A stretch of DNA of 46,233 nt from Sulfurisoma sp. (GTDB taxonomy: Bacteria > Pseudomonadota > Gammaproteobacteria > Burkholderiales > Rhodocyclaceae). Both the position numbers and the translations under genes were made by a program. The stretch lies in NCBI GenBank assembly GCA_030691075.1, contig JAUYFI010000075.1, forward strand, positions 1 to 46,233. The letters run 5' to 3'. Positions within the stretch are counted from its first letter, which is position 1. Every line of letters starts with the position of its first letter. The notes below the pieces were generated by a model. The model did not search any database. It had not been told where the DNA came from and saw only the letters and a program-made list of their open reading frames with translations. Shown here piece by piece: positions 34,506 to 43,697 of this stretch.

Positions 34506-35663
34506 ATGTTCCAGCCGACCTATCTCGATCACAACGCCACGACGCCGGTGCATCCGGCCGTGCTCGAGGCCATGCTGCCGTATTTCTCGCGGCTGCACGG
34601 CAACGCCTCGAGCCGGCACGAATACGGCCGCGCGGCGCGGCGGGCGATCGACGAGGCGCGTAGCCGCGTGGCTTTTGCCGCCGGCGCCCACCCGACCGAG
34701 GTGGTGTTCACCAGCGGCGGTTCGGAAGCGAACAACCTGTTCATCAAGGGCGCGGCCGCTGCCATGAAGCCTGGCACCGTCGCCGTTTCGGCCATCGAGC
34801 ATCCCTGCGTGCGCGAACCGGCGAAGCAGCTCGCGCGTGCTGGCTGGCGGCTGCGCGAGATCGCGGTCGATGCCGATTGCCGTGTCGCCAGCGCCGACTT
34901 TTCCGCCGCGCTGGCCGAGCGGCCGGAGCTGATTTCGGTGATGCTGGCCAACAATGAAACCGGCGTGGTGCAGGACGTCGCCGCTTTTGCCGGGCAGGCG
35001 CGGTCGACTCATTCCTGGTTCCACACCGACGCCGTGCAGGCCTTCGGCAAGCTGCCGCTGAATTTTCGCGAACTCAACGGCCACGGCGTTCATGCCATGA
35101 CGCTGTCGGCGCACAAGATCGGCGGCCCCAAGGGCGCCGGCGCGCTGATCCTCGACAAGCGTATCGAGTTGCAGCCCCTGATCGCCGGCGGCGGCCACGA
35201 GCGCGGCCTGCGCTCGGGAACCGAGAACGTGCCGGCCATCGTCGGCTTCGGCCTGGCCTGCGAACTGGCCACTCTGAGCCTCGCCGGGAAGGCGGCCCGC
35301 GTCGGCACGCTGCGCGATGCGCTGGAGCGCGATCTCACCGAACTCGGCGCCACCATCTTCGGCGCGGCCGCCCCGCGCCTGCCCAACACCGTTTATTTCG
35401 CGCTGCCCGACATCGACGGCGAGACGCTGGTCGCCAGACTCGACCGCGCCGGCTATGCGGTGGCCAGCGGCGCCGCCTGCTCCTCGGCCAACCCCGAAGC
35501 CTCGCACGTGTTGCTGGCGATGGGCGTGGATGCGTCGCTGGCGCGCGGCGCGGTGCGCGTCAGCCTCGGCTCCGACAGCACGGCCAGCGAGATGCGCGAC
35601 TTCCTCGCCGCGCTGGCCGCGACTGCTCAACAACTGAATCGAATGTCCGCGCTGGCGCACTAG
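34506..35663 (+). CDS. Second cysteine desulfurase, IscS/NifS family
   Basis: A PLP enzyme of 385 residues. Landmarks are TYLDHNATTPVHPAVLEAM, TSGGSEANNL, the PLP-contacting HTDAVQAFGK, the PLP lysine in LSAHKIGGPKGAGAL, and the active-site Cys in ASGAACSSANPEASHVLLAM. It takes sulfur from cysteine to make a persulfide. It precedes the true iscS and is less similar to E. coli IscS than that gene is; two desulfurases in tandem within isc occur in some betaproteobacteria. Copy 6 of the dispersed repeat encodes CRVASADFS at residues 125-133, at a spot where related enzymes have a different sequence of the same length. It lies 17 bases after iscR. Confidence 0.88.
   Translation: MFQPTYLDHNATTPVHPAVLEAMLPYFSRLHGNASSRHEYGRAARRAIDEARSRVAFAAGAHPTEVVFTSGGSEANNLFIKGAAAAMKPGTVAVSAIEHPCVREPAKQLARAGWRLREIAVDADCRVASADFSAALAERPELISVMLANNETGVVQDVAAFAGQARSTHSWFHTDAVQAFGKLPLNFRELNGHGVHAMTLSAHKIGGPKGAGALILDKRIELQPLIAGGGHERGLRSGTENVPAIVGFGLACELATLSLAGKAARVGTLRDALERDLTELGATIFGAAAPRLPNTVYFALPDIDGETLVARLDRAGYAVASGAACSSANPEASHVLLAMGVDASLARGAVRVSLGSDSTASEMRDFLAALAATAQQLNRMSALAH
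34886..34902 (-). repeat. Dispersed 17-base motif, copy 6 (in the first cysteine desulfurase gene)
   Basis: Reverse strand reads AAAAGTCGGCGCTGGCG followed by ACACGGC. On the coding strand it is read as VASADFS. Confidence 0.85.
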
Positions 35664-35696
35664 GCCAGCTGCGCTATTGATAACGGAGACACCCCG

Positions 35697-36911
35697 ATGC
35701 TCAAGCTGCCCATCTACCTCGACTATTCCGCCACCACGCCGGTCGATCCGCGCGTCGCCGCCAGGATGATTCCCTGGCTGACCGAGCATTTCGGCAACCC
35801 GGCCTCGCGTTCCCATGCCTTCGGCTGGGAGGCCGAGAAGGCCGTCGAGGACGCGCGCGAGGAAGTGGCGAAGCTGGTCAATGCCGACCCCAAGGAAATC
35901 ATCTGGACCTCGGGCGCGACCGAATCGAACAACCTCGCCATCAAGGGCGCCGCGCACTTCTACGCCGGTACTCGCGGCAAGCACATCGTCACCGTCGCCA
36001 CCGAGCACAAGGCCGTGCTCGACACCTTCAAGGAACTCGAGCGCCAGGGCTTCGAGGCGACCTATCTGGAGCCGCGGGCCAACGGCCTGATCACGCTCGA
36101 ACAGTTCAAGGCCGCGCTGCGCAAGGACACCGTGCTCGCCTCGGTGATGGCGGTTAACAACGAGATCGGCGTGATCCAGCCCATCGCCGAGCTCGGCGAG
36201 ATCTGCCGCGAAGCCGGCGTGATCTTCCACGTCGACGCCGCCCAAGCCACCGGCAAGATGCCGCTCGATCTTTCCAAACTGAAGGTCGACCTGATGTCCT
36301 TCTGCGCGCACAAGACCTACGGCCCGAAGGGCATCGGCGCGCTCTACGTCCGGCGCAAGCCGCGCATCCGCCTGGAAGCGCAGATGCACGGCGGCGGCCA
36401 CGAGCGCGGCATGCGTTCCGGCACGCTGCCCACGCACCAGATCGTCGGCATGGGCGAGTCGTTCCGCCTCGCCCGCGAGGAAATGGCCACCGAGAACGAG
36501 CGCATCCGCATGCTGCGCGACCGCCTGCTCAAGGGCGTGCAGGACATCGAGGAAACCTACGTCAATGGCGACATCGAGCAGCGCGTGCCGCATAATTTGA
36601 ACATCAGCTTCAACTACGTCGAAGGCGAATCGCTGGTGATGGCGGTCAAGGACATCGCGGTGTCCTCCGGCTCCGCCTGCACCTCGGCCTCGCTCGAACC
36701 GTCCTACGTGCTGCGCGCGCTGGGCCGCTCCGACGAGCTGGCGCACAGCTCGATCCGCTTCTCCATCGGCCGCTTCACCACCGAGGAAGAGATCGACTAC
36801 ACCATCAAGCTGCTGCACGACAAGCTGGGCAAGCTGCGCGAGCTGTCGCCGCTGTGGGAAATGTACAAGGACGGCATCGACCTCAACTCCGTCCAATGGG
36901 CTGCGCATTGA
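35697..36911 (+). CDS. iscS: Cysteine desulfurase IscS
   Basis: A PLP enzyme of 404 residues, identical in length to E. coli IscS. Features are [39 protein letters not shown], the PLP lysine in [18 protein letters not shown], and the active-site loop [20 protein letters not shown]. The C-terminus [15 protein letters not shown] carries the IscU-docking region. It supplies sulfur to IscU for cluster building and to tRNA thiolation. About 100 bases separate it from iscU. That gap has GCCCTTCGGGC (36937-36947), a small hairpin followed by AAAATT, and a GCCCAGCGGGCTGGGGC stretch, possible mRNA-processing sites. Confidence 0.97.
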   Translation: MLKLPIYLDYSATTPVDPRVAARMIPWLTEHFGNPASRSHAFGWEAEKAVEDAREEVAKLVNADPKEIIWTSGATESNNLAIKGAAHFYAGTRGKHIVTVATEHKAVLDTFKELERQGFEATYLEPRANGLITLEQFKAALRKDTVLASVMAVNNEIGVIQPIAELGEICREAGVIFHVDAAQATGKMPLDLSKLKVDLMSFCAHKTYGPKGIGALYVRRKPRIRLEAQMHGGGHERGMRSGTLPTHQIVGMGESFRLAREEMATENERIRMLRDRLLKGVQDIEETYVNGDIEQRVPHNLNISFNYVEGESLVMAVKDIAVSSGSACTSASLEPSYVLRALGRSDELAHSSIRFSIGRFTTEEEIDYTIKLLHDKLGKLRELSPLWEMYKDGIDLNSVQWAAH

Positions 36912-37010
36912 GCCGACAAGTCGTCTCAATGCGCAGCCCTTCGGGCAAAATTAACGACCCACCCCCCATCCCCCGCCCAGCGGGCTGGGGCGACTAACCA
37001 GAGGTGAATC

Positions 37011-37394
37011 ATGTCTTACAGCACCAAGGTCATCGACCACTACGAGAACCCGCGCAACGTCGGCTCCTTCGCCAAGGACGACCCCAGTGTCGCCACCGGC
37101 ATGGTCGGCGCCCCGGCTTGCGGCGACGTGATGAAGCTGCAACTCAAGGTCGGCAAGGACGGCATCATCGAGGACGCCAAGTTCAAGACCTATGGCTGCG
37201 GTTCGGCCATCGCCTCCAGCTCGCTGGTCACCGAATGGGTCAAGGGCAAGACGCTGGATCAGGCGCTCGACATCAAGAACACCCAGATCGCCGAAGAACT
37301 GGCGCTGCCGCCAGTCAAGATCCACTGCTCGATCCTGGCCGAGGACGCCATCAAGGCGGCCGTCGCCGACTACAAGAAAAAGCACGGGGAGTAA
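37011..37394 (+). CDS. iscU: Fe-S cluster scaffold IscU
   Basis: A protein of 127 residues. Cluster ligands and helpers are in [15 protein letters not shown] (Cys37, Asp39), [18 protein letters not shown] (Cys63) and the HscA-binding [15 protein letters not shown] (Cys106). It assembles the cluster with sulfur from IscS and passes it on with the help of HscA and HscB. An AGAGG ribosome site lies before the ATG. All key residues are present, and the length is that of the family. Confidence 0.97.
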   Translation: MSYSTKVIDHYENPRNVGSFAKDDPSVATGMVGAPACGDVMKLQLKVGKDGIIEDAKFKTYGCGSAIASSSLVTEWVKGKTLDQALDIKNTQIAEELALPPVKIHCSILAEDAIKAAVADYKKKHGE

Positions 37395-37398
37395 ACCG

Positions 37399-37806
37399 AT
37401 GGCTGCCTGTTCCACCACCTCCCCCGAAGCCGCCGCCAAGGCCCAGGCCGCACCGGCCGGCTGGCAGGGCGTCGAGCGTTCGTTGCCGGTGACGCTCTCC
37501 GAAGCGGCCGCCAACCACATCGCCAAATTCATCGCCAAGCGCGGCAAGGGCATCGGCATCCGCCTCGGCGTGCGCACCTCGGGTTGCTCGGGCATGGCCT
37601 ACAAGCTCGAGTTCGCCGACGCGCCCAATCCCGAGGACATCGAGTTCGTCAGCCACGGCGTCAAGGTGCTGGTCGATCCGAAGAGCCTGCCCTATCTGGC
37701 CGGCACCGAGCTCGACTACACCAAGGAAGGCCTCAGCGAAGGGTTCAAGTTCAACAACCCCAACGTCAAGGATGCCTGCGGCTGCGGCGAGAGCTTCAAC
37801 GTCTGA
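37399..37806 (+). CDS. iscA: Fe-S assembly protein IscA with N-terminal extension
   Basis: A protein of 135 residues; E. coli IscA has 107. The core reads [20 protein letters not shown], then [18 protein letters not shown], and ends [12 protein letters not shown]. The three ligand cysteines (in SGCSG and CGCG) are present. The extra 28 residues at the N-terminus ([20 protein letters not shown] and on) include one Cys and look disordered. Starting inside the core would remove none of the cysteines; a weak start is possible near [12 protein letters not shown]. IscA carries iron or clusters to targets, mainly [4Fe-4S] enzymes. Confidence 0.9.
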   Translation: MAACSTTSPEAAAKAQAAPAGWQGVERSLPVTLSEAAANHIAKFIAKRGKGIGIRLGVRTSGCSGMAYKLEFADAPNPEDIEFVSHGVKVLVDPKSLPYLAGTELDYTKEGLSEGFKFNNPNVKDACGCGESFNV

Positions 37807-38333
37807 TGGATTTGAGCCAGGATCATTTCGCGCTGTTCGGTCTGCCGCGCCGCTTCGTCGTCGACACGGCCGAACTGGAACGGCTGTATCACGAGTTGCA
37901 GGGGCGCGTGCATCCGGACAAGTTCGCCCATGCCGGCGATGCCGACAAACGGCTGGCCATGCAGTGGGCGACGCAGGCCAACGAGGCCTATCTGACGCTC
38001 AAGTCGCCGCTCAAGCGCGCCCAGTACCTGATGCATTTGGCGGGCCACGATGCGCAGATCGAGCGCAACACCGCCATGCCGACCGACTTCCTGGTCGAGC
38101 AGATGGAATGGCGCGAGGCCGTGGCCGAGGCGCGCGACGTGGCCGATGTCGCCGAGCTCGGCCATCTGCACCACCGCATGCGCAAGGAAGTCTCGGCGCA
38201 GTACGACACGCTGCACCAGGCGCTCGATGTCGCGCCTGACTTTGCGCGCGCCGCCGAGCTGGTGCGCCAGCTGATGTTCCAGGAAAAACTGCTCCACGAA
38301 ATCGACGACGCGCTCGAAGCGGTCGAAGCTTAA
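37806..38333 (+). CDS. hscB: Co-chaperone HscB
   Basis: A protein of 175 residues with a J domain: [19 protein letters not shown] and the HPDKF motif near residue 38, then [19 protein letters not shown]. The C-terminal three-helix domain ([17 protein letters not shown] and on) binds IscU. The ATG overlaps the iscA stop by one base. HscB brings IscU to HscA and stimulates its ATPase. Confidence 0.95.
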   Translation: MDLSQDHFALFGLPRRFVVDTAELERLYHELQGRVHPDKFAHAGDADKRLAMQWATQANEAYLTLKSPLKRAQYLMHLAGHDAQIERNTAMPTDFLVEQMEWREAVAEARDVADVAELGHLHHRMRKEVSAQYDTLHQALDVAPDFARAAELVRQLMFQEKLLHEIDDALEAVEA

Positions 38334-38338
38334 ATACG

Positions 38339-40195
38339 ATGGCACTACTTCAGATTGCCGAGCCCGGCGAATCCGCGGCTCCTCACGAACACCGTCTCGC
38401 CGTTGGCATCGACCTCGGCACCACCAATTCGCTGGTTGCCACCGTCAGGAGCGGCATGGCCGTCGTCCTCAGTGACGATCAGGGCCGCCCGCTGCTGCCC
38501 TCCGTCGTCCATTACGACGGCGCGGTGGTGGTCGGCTTCGAAGCGCAGGCGCGCCAGTCGCTCGACCCCAAGAACACCATCGTCTCGGTCAAGCGCTTCA
38601 TGGGGCGCGGTCTCAAGGACATCGCCCATGTCGAGTCCATGCCCTACGACTTCGTGGAAGCCGAGGGCATGGTCAAACTGCGTACCGCCGCCGGCGTCAA
38701 GAGCCCGGTCGAGATCTCGGCCGACATCCTCAAGGCGTTGCGGGATCGCGCCGAGGGCTCGCTTGGAGGCCAGCTCACCGGCGCCGTGATCACCGTGCCG
38801 GCCTATTTCGACGATGCCCAGCGCCAGGCCACCAAGGACGCGGCGCGGCTGGCCGGTCTCAATGTCCTGCGCCTGCTCAACGAGCCGACGGCGGCGGCCA
38901 TTGCCTACGGCCTCGATAATGCCTCCGAGGGCATTTTCGCCGTCTATGACCTCGGCGGCGGCACCTTCGACATCTCCATCCTCCAACTGTCCAAGGGCGT
39001 GTTCCAGGTGCTGGCCACCGGCGGCGATTCGGCTCTGGGCGGCGACGACTTCGATCAGCGCGTGTTCTGCTGGATCATCGAGCAGGCCAAGCTGGCGCCG
39101 CTGTCGCACCAGGACGCGCGCCTGCTGCTGACTCATGCGCGCGAAGCCAAGGAGTATCTGACCTCGCACGGCGAAGCGCCGATCACCGTCAAGCTGGGCG
39201 GCAGCGAATATGTCGATGTCAAGCTGACCACGGCGGTCTTCAGCGAGATCAGCAAGACCCTGGTGCGGAAGACGCTGACCCCGACGCGCAAGGCGTTGCG
39301 CGATGCCGGCCTGGTGCCCGAGGACATCAAGGGCGTGGTCATGGTCGGTGGTTCCACGCGCATGCCGCAGATCCAGCGCGCCGTGGCCGAGTATTTCGGC
39401 CGCGAGCCGCTTAACAATCTCGATCCCGACAAGGTGGTGGCGCTCGGCGCCGCGATCCAGGCCAACCTGCTGGCCGGCAACCGCGCCACCGGTGACGACT
39501 GGCTGCTGCTCGACGTGATTCCGCTCTCGCTCGGGCTGGAAACCATGGGCGGCCTGGTCGAGAAAGTCATTCCGCGCAATTCCACGATTCCCGCCGCGCG
39601 CGCCCAGGAATTCACCACCTTCAAGGACGGCCAGACGGCGATGGTCCTGCACGTGGTGCAGGGCGAGCGCGAACTGGTGTCGGACTGCCGCAGCCTGGCC
39701 CGCTTCGAACTGCGCGGCATTCCGCCGATGGTGGCGGGCGCCGCCCGCATCCGCGTCACCTTCCAGGTCGATGCCGACGGCCTGCTGTCGGTGAATGCGC
39801 GCGAGCAGACCACCGGGCACGAGGCCCATGTCGAGGTGAAGCCGTCCTACGGTCTCGGCGACGACGAAATCACCTCGATGCTCAGGGACAGCTTCAATCA
39901 TGCCTCCGACGATGCCTTCCGTCGCGCGCTGCGCGAGGCGCAGGTCGAGGCACAGCGCCTGCTCGAGGCGGTGCAATCGGCGCTGAAGGAAGACGCCCAC
40001 CTGCTGTCGACGCTGGAGGCGGCGCACGTCGAGAATCTGGTGGCGCGTCTGCAGGGCGTCATGATCGGCGACGACCGCCGCGCCATCGACGATGCCATGG
40101 ACGCGCTCAACAAGGGCACGGGCGAATTCGCCGCCCGCCGCATGAACCAGGGCGTGCAGCGCGCGCTTTCCGGCAAGAAAGTTTCCGAGCTATGA
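38339..40195 (+). CDS. hscA: Fe-S assembly chaperone HscA
   Basis: An Hsp70-family protein of 618 residues; E. coli HscA has 616. The ATPase domain starts [18 protein letters not shown] and has [29 protein letters not shown] and [17 protein letters not shown]. The substrate-binding domain begins near residue 390 with [17 protein letters not shown]. It unfolds cluster-loaded IscU to release the cluster. The start lies five bases after hscB; the stop overlaps fdx by four bases. Confidence 0.96.
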   Translation: MALLQIAEPGESAAPHEHRLAVGIDLGTTNSLVATVRSGMAVVLSDDQGRPLLPSVVHYDGAVVVGFEAQARQSLDPKNTIVSVKRFMGRGLKDIAHVESMPYDFVEAEGMVKLRTAAGVKSPVEISADILKALRDRAEGSLGGQLTGAVITVPAYFDDAQRQATKDAARLAGLNVLRLLNEPTAAAIAYGLDNASEGIFAVYDLGGGTFDISILQLSKGVFQVLATGGDSALGGDDFDQRVFCWIIEQAKLAPLSHQDARLLLTHAREAKEYLTSHGEAPITVKLGGSEYVDVKLTTAVFSEISKTLVRKTLTPTRKALRDAGLVPEDIKGVVMVGGSTRMPQIQRAVAEYFGREPLNNLDPDKVVALGAAIQANLLAGNRATGDDWLLLDVIPLSLGLETMGGLVEKVIPRNSTIPAARAQEFTTFKDGQTAMVLHVVQGERELVSDCRSLARFELRGIPPMVAGAARIRVTFQVDADGLLSVNAREQTTGHEAHVEVKPSYGLGDDEITSMLRDSFNHASDDAFRRALREAQVEAQRLLEAVQSALKEDAHLLSTLEAAHVENLVARLQGVMIGDDRRAIDDAMDALNKGTGEFAARRMNQGVQRALSGKKVSEL

Positions 40196-40533
40196 CTCAA
40201 ATCATTGTCCTGCCCCATGTCGAACTCTGCCCTGAAGGCGCCGTCATCGAAGCGTCGGTCGGCCAGTCGATCTGCGACGTCCTGCTCGACAACGACATCG
40301 ACATCGAGCACGCCTGCGAGAAGTCCTGCGCCTGCACCACCTGCCATGTCGTGATCCGCGAGGGCTTCAATTCGCTCGACGCGGCGGAAGAAATCGAGGA
40401 AGATCTGCTCGACAAGGCCTGGGGCCTGGAGCCGACATCGCGGCTGTCCTGCCAGGCCCTGGTCACGGGCACGCCGCTGGTGATCGAGATTCCGAAATAC
40501 ACCATCAACATGGCCAAGGAAGGAAAGAGATGA
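40192..40533 (+). CDS. fdx: [2Fe-2S] ferredoxin of the isc system
   Basis: A protein of 113 residues. The cluster cysteines are in [17 protein letters not shown] (three ligands) and RLSCQALV (the fourth). The sequence begins [20 protein letters not shown], as in E. coli Fdx. It provides electrons for cluster assembly on IscU. The ATG overlaps the hscA stop by four bases. The C-terminus [13 protein letters not shown] is typical. Confidence 0.96.
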   Translation: MTQIIVLPHVELCPEGAVIEASVGQSICDVLLDNDIDIEHACEKSCACTTCHVVIREGFNSLDAAEEIEEDLLDKAWGLEPTSRLSCQALVTGTPLVIEIPKYTINMAKEGKR

Positions 40534-40651
40534 CTGCCTTCCCCCCGCCCCCCTTCCACGGGAAGGGGGTGACGGATGTTCGCGGGCCTTGCCCGCTCCC
40601 GTTTGCTGACTTGTCGCCCCCTTGGGGCGGCCCTGCGGAGGCGACGAAAAA
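40534..40651. repeat. Intergenic stretch with three tight hairpins between fdx and iscX
   Basis: Three GC-rich stems with three-base loops: CCCCCTTCC-ACG-GGAAGGGGG (40549-40569), GCGGGC-CTT-GCCCGC (40582-40596) and GCCCC-CTT-GGGGC (40616-40628). No T-run follows. This looks like a small REP-type cluster that could set the ratio of iscX to upstream isc products. The core CCCCTTGGGG of the last hairpin also occurs in the rlhA repeat. Confidence 0.55.
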
Positions 40652-40846
40652 ATGAAGTGGACCGACACCTTCGACATTGCCATCGAACTCGCCGAACGCC
40701 ATCCCGAGGTCGATCCCAGGGCGGTGAATTTCGTCGACCTCATGCGCCTGGTGATGGCTCTGCCGGGCTTCGAGGAAGACGAACACCACTGCGGCGAGAA
40801 GAAACTCGAAGCCATCCAGATGGCTTGGATGGACGAAGCGGGGTAA
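40652..40846 (+). CDS. iscX: Fe-S assembly accessory protein IscX
   Basis: A protein of 64 residues beginning MKWTDTFDIAIELAERHPEV and containing FVDLMRLVMALPGFEEDE and EAIQMAWMDEAG, all IscX hallmarks. IscX binds IscS and iron and moderates cluster assembly. The start at 40652 is chosen over an upstream frame start because MKW is the family N-terminus. It is the last gene of the isc operon, set off from fdx by a run of hairpins. Confidence 0.92.
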   Translation: MKWTDTFDIAIELAERHPEVDPRAVNFVDLMRLVMALPGFEEDEHHCGEKKLEAIQMAWMDEAG

Positions 40847-40848
40847 GC

Positions 40849-41072
40849 ATGCGCGCCTGGCCCGGCATTCTCGCAATCGTCGCCGCGGTCACCGCGACGA
40901 CGGCGGTGGGGGCCGACCAGCCGGTCGGCATCACGGCCACCCTGCCGCATGTCGACGTCAGCCACGAGGGCAAACCCTTCCGCATCGGGCGCACAAGCTC
41001 AAGTGGTATCGCGGCGGCATGCAGTCGTGGAAGAGCCTGGGCCTGACGACCGTGCCGGTGCCGCGGAAGTGA
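40849..41072 (+). pseudogene. Rhodanese-like exported protein, collapsed by internal deletion and frameshift
   Basis: The first frame gives a signal peptide (MRAWPGILAIVAAVTATTA) and VDVSHEGKPFRIGR, the start of exported rhodanese-like proteins whose next segment is normally a proline- and cysteine-containing region and a rhodanese domain. At about base 40991 the reading changes frame and continues HKLKWYRGGMQSWKSLGLTT, the C-terminal end of the same rhodanese domain, to the stop at 41070. The middle, including the catalytic Cys, is gone. The frame that carries the signal peptide runs on to a stop at 41046. It overlaps the start of tatD. Confidence 0.65.
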
Positions 41073-41848
41073 GCGCAGCCGCGCTGATCGACACTCATTG
41101 CCACCTGGATGCCGCCGAGTTCGATGTCGATCGGGAAGCAGTAGTTAGGGCGGCGGCCAGCGCCGGCGTCACGGTGATGGTCGTTCCCGCCGTCGAGCGC
41201 GCCAACTTCGGCGCCGTCGCCAGCGTCTGCCGCGAATTCGCTGGTTGCATGGCGGCCTACGGCATCCACCCCATGGTCGTCGAGCGCGCCGTCGAGGCCG
41301 ATCTCGATGCCTTGCGCGCGACGCTCGCGCGCGAGCCGGCCGTCGCCGTCGGCGAAATCGGCCTCGACCGCTACGTCGAGCCGCGCGATGACGCGCGGCA
41401 GGAATTCTTTTTCGTCGAGCAACTCAGGATCGCGCGCGACTTCGATCTGCCGGTGATCCTGCATGTACGCCGCGCCATCGACCCGATACTCAAGCAGTTG
41501 CGGCGCATCAAGGTGGCCGGCGGCATCGCCCATGCCTTCAACGGCAGCCGCCAGCAGGCCGACGAGCTCATCAAGCTCGGCTTCGCGCTCGGCTTCGGCG
41601 GCGCCATGACCTACCCGCGCGCCTTGCGTATCCGCGAACTGGCCGCCACGCTGCCGGCCGAGGCTATCGTGCTCGAAACCGACGCGCCCGACATTCCTCC
41701 GGCATGGCACGCCGGCGGCCGCAACGCGCCGGAGCAACTATCGCGCATCGCCGGCGAACTCGCCGCGCTGCGTGGCGTGGCGGTGGATGATGTCGCCGCC
41801 TTCACGGCGCGCAACGCCTGCCGTGTGCTGCCACGCCTGCCGCATTGA
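41069..41848 (+). CDS. tatD: TatD family metal-dependent hydrolase
   Basis: A TIM-barrel protein of 259 residues starting at GTG 41069: [20 protein letters not shown]. Metal ligands are in [19 protein letters not shown] (Glu), VILHVRRA (His), [12 protein letters not shown] (His) and [14 protein letters not shown] (Asp). The frame continues upstream, but the GTG gives the proper family start. TatD proteins are DNA or RNA exonucleases or deacylases; this one belongs to the broad YcfH/YjjV group. It overlaps the rhodanese remnant by four bases and lies 37 bases before tpx. Confidence 0.85.
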   Translation: MSAAALIDTHCHLDAAEFDVDREAVVRAAASAGVTVMVVPAVERANFGAVASVCREFAGCMAAYGIHPMVVERAVEADLDALRATLAREPAVAVGEIGLDRYVEPRDDARQEFFFVEQLRIARDFDLPVILHVRRAIDPILKQLRRIKVAGGIAHAFNGSRQQADELIKLGFALGFGGAMTYPRALRIRELAATLPAEAIVLETDAPDIPPAWHAGGRNAPEQLSRIAGELAALRGVAVDDVAAFTARNACRVLPRLPH

Positions 41849-41885
41849 GACCTTTTTACCCCAACCCACCAAGGAGAAAAACAAG

Positions 41886-42389
41886 ATGAGCACGACCGTC
41901 ACCCTCAAAGGCAACCCCGTTCGCGTCGATGGCGACCTGCCGGCCACGGGTGGCCGCGCCCCCGACTTCAGCCTGACCAACGGCGAACTCGCCGATGTCT
42001 CGCTGAAGAACTTCGCCGGCAAGCGCAAGGTGCTGAACATCGTTCCGAGCCTCGATACGCCGACCTGCGCCATCTCCACCCGCAAGTTCAACGAGGCGGC
42101 CGCCGGGCTCGCCAACACCGTCGTGCTGGTGGTCTCCGCCGATCTGCCGTTCGCCGCCGGCCGCTTCTGCAGCACCGAAGGCCTCAAGAACGTCAGCCAC
42201 CTGTCGACCTTCCGCCATCCCGAGTTCATGAAGGCCTGGGGCGTGGCCATCGCCGACGGCCCGCTGGCTGGCGTCACCGCGCGCGCCGTGGTGGTGCTCG
42301 ACGAGAACGACCAGGTGCTGCACGCCGAGATGGTGGGCGAGATCGCCAACGAGCCGAACTACGATGCGGCGCTGAAGGCGCTGGGCTGA
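41886..42389 (+). CDS. tpx: Thiol peroxidase Tpx
   Basis: A protein of 167 residues. It begins [19 protein letters not shown] and has the peroxidatic Cys in [16 protein letters not shown] and the resolving Cys in [13 protein letters not shown], as in E. coli Tpx. It reduces lipid and other peroxides using thioredoxin. An AAGGAG ribosome site precedes the ATG. A strong terminator hairpin follows. Confidence 0.95.
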   Translation: MSTTVTLKGNPVRVDGDLPATGGRAPDFSLTNGELADVSLKNFAGKRKVLNIVPSLDTPTCAISTRKFNEAAAGLANTVVLVVSADLPFAAGRFCSTEGLKNVSHLSTFRHPEFMKAWGVAIADGPLAGVTARAVVVLDENDQVLHAEMVGEIANEPNYDAALKALG

Positions 42390-42415
42390 GAGTGCGCCCG
42401 TGCCGGGCGCACAAG

Positions 42416-42444
42416 AAAACGGCGCCTCAGCGGCGCCGTTTTTT
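42416..42444. terminator. Intrinsic terminator between tpx and the DUF1015 gene
   Basis: AAAACGGCGCC, loop TCAG, CGGCGCCGTTTTTT: a GC-rich stem with A and T tracts on both sides. It can work in both directions and serves the convergent tpx and DUF1015 genes. Confidence 0.9.
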
Positions 42445-42460
42445 CCGTGCGGCTCCCCGC

Positions 42461-43693
42461 TCAATCGAGCATGTGCGAGACCAGGCCGTCGGCGAGCTTG
42501 GGCTCGAACCAGGTTGACTTCGGTGGCATCACCTCGCCGGCGTCGGCCACCGCCATCAGATCTTCGAGGCTGGTCGGGTGGAGGGCGAAGGCGACGGCCA
42601 TCTCGCCCGAGTCGACGCGGTGCTCGAGTTCCGCCAGGCCGCGGATGCCACCGACGAAGTCGATGCGCTTGTCGCGGCGCAGGTCCGTGATGCCGAGGAT
42701 CGGGCCGAGCAGATGGTCGGAAAGCAGGCTGACATCGAGCCGCGCCACCGGGTCGGTCGGAATCAGCTCGGGCTTGATGGTGAGCTTGTGCCACTGCCCC
42801 GCGAGATACATGCCGAATTCACCGGGTCGCGAGGGTTGCACGCGCGCGGCGACCGGCTCGACCGCGAAGGCCGTGGCGAGCCGTGTCGCCAGCGCCGACT
42901 TTTCCAGGCCGTTGAGATCCTTGACCACGCGGTTGTAGTCGAGGATGCGCATCTCGCGGTGGGGGAAAATCACCGCCAGGAAGTAGTCGCTGCTCTTCTC
43001 GCCGCCGCTGCCAGCGGCACGACGGGCCGCCGCGATGCGCGAGGCCGCCGCCGAGCGGTGATGGCCGTCGGCGATGTAGAGCGCGGGCATGGCGTCGAAG
43101 GCGGCGGTGATCCTGGCGATCAGGGCCGGGTCGCGCACCGCCCATATCTGGTGGCGGATGCCGTCATCGGCGGTGACGTCGGCATCCGCCGTGCCCCGGT
43201 GGGTCTGGTCCAGCAGCGCATCGACCACCGGGTCGGACGGGTAGGCCAGCAGCACCGGGCCGGTCTGAGCGTTGAGGGCGTCAATCTGGCGCACACGGTC
43301 GTCTTCCTTGTCGGGGCGCGTGAATTCGTGCTTGCGGATGCGGTTGCTGTTGTAGGCCGCGACCGAGGCGGCGGCGACCAGGCCGGTCTGCTCGTGCGAT
43401 CCCATGGTCAGGCGATAGGCGTAGTAGCAGTCGGTGTCGTCACGCTTGAGAACGCCGGCATCGAGCATGGTCTTGAGGTTGGCGGCGGCCTTGGCATAGA
43501 CCTCGGGCGCGTGGGGGTCGGTCGCCGCCGGCAGGTCGATCTCGGGCTTTGAGATGTGCAGGAAGCTCCACGGCTTGCCCGCCGCGCGGGTACGGGCCTC
43601 GTCGGTGGACAGTACGTCGTAGGGCGGGGCGGCGACGTCGGCGGCGTGCCCCGGGGCCGGGCGCAATCCGCGAAAGGGCTTGATAAATGACAT
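42461..43693 (-). CDS. DUF1015 family protein
   Basis: A protein of 410 residues beginning MSFIKPFRGLRPAPGHAADV and containing APPYDVLSTDEAR, FLHISKPEIDLP, the RRKHEFTRPDKEDDR-like stretch at RIRKHEFTRPDKEDDRV, LYIADGHHRSAAA and MRILDYNRVVKDLNG. These are DUF1015 hallmarks; the family has no proven function, though a HisKA-type or nucleoside role has been suggested. Copy 7 of the dispersed repeat encodes EKSALATRL at about residue 265. It is upstream of no gene in its direction and shares a terminator with tpx. Confidence 0.85.
   Translation of the reverse strand: MSFIKPFRGLRPAPGHAADVAAPPYDVLSTDEARTRAAGKPWSFLHISKPEIDLPAATDPHAPEVYAKAAANLKTMLDAGVLKRDDTDCYYAYRLTMGSHEQTGLVAAASVAAYNSNRIRKHEFTRPDKEDDRVRQIDALNAQTGPVLLAYPSDPVVDALLDQTHRGTADADVTADDGIRHQIWAVRDPALIARITAAFDAMPALYIADGHHRSAAASRIAAARRAAGSGGEKSSDYFLAVIFPHREMRILDYNRVVKDLNGLEKSALATRLATAFAVEPVAARVQPSRPGEFGMYLAGQWHKLTIKPELIPTDPVARLDVSLLSDHLLGPILGITDLRRDKRIDFVGGIRGLAELEHRVDSGEMAVAFALHPTSLEDLMAVADAGEVMPPKSTWFEPKLADGLVSHMLD
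42887..42903 (-). repeat. Dispersed 17-base motif, copy 7 (in the DUF1015 gene)
   Basis: Reverse strand reads AAAAGTCGGCGCTGGCG followed by ACACGGC. Read as KSALAT, the same frame as in yejF. Confidence 0.85.
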
Positions 43694-43697
43694 GAGC

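Noticed and set aside
34359..36929. 856-codon open frame on the minus strand opposite the two cysteine desulfurase genes
   Set aside because: Antisense shadow of two clear enzymes; no domain and no start signal.
38345..40027. 560-codon open frame on the minus strand opposite hscA
   Set aside because: Antisense shadow of a well-supported chaperone gene.
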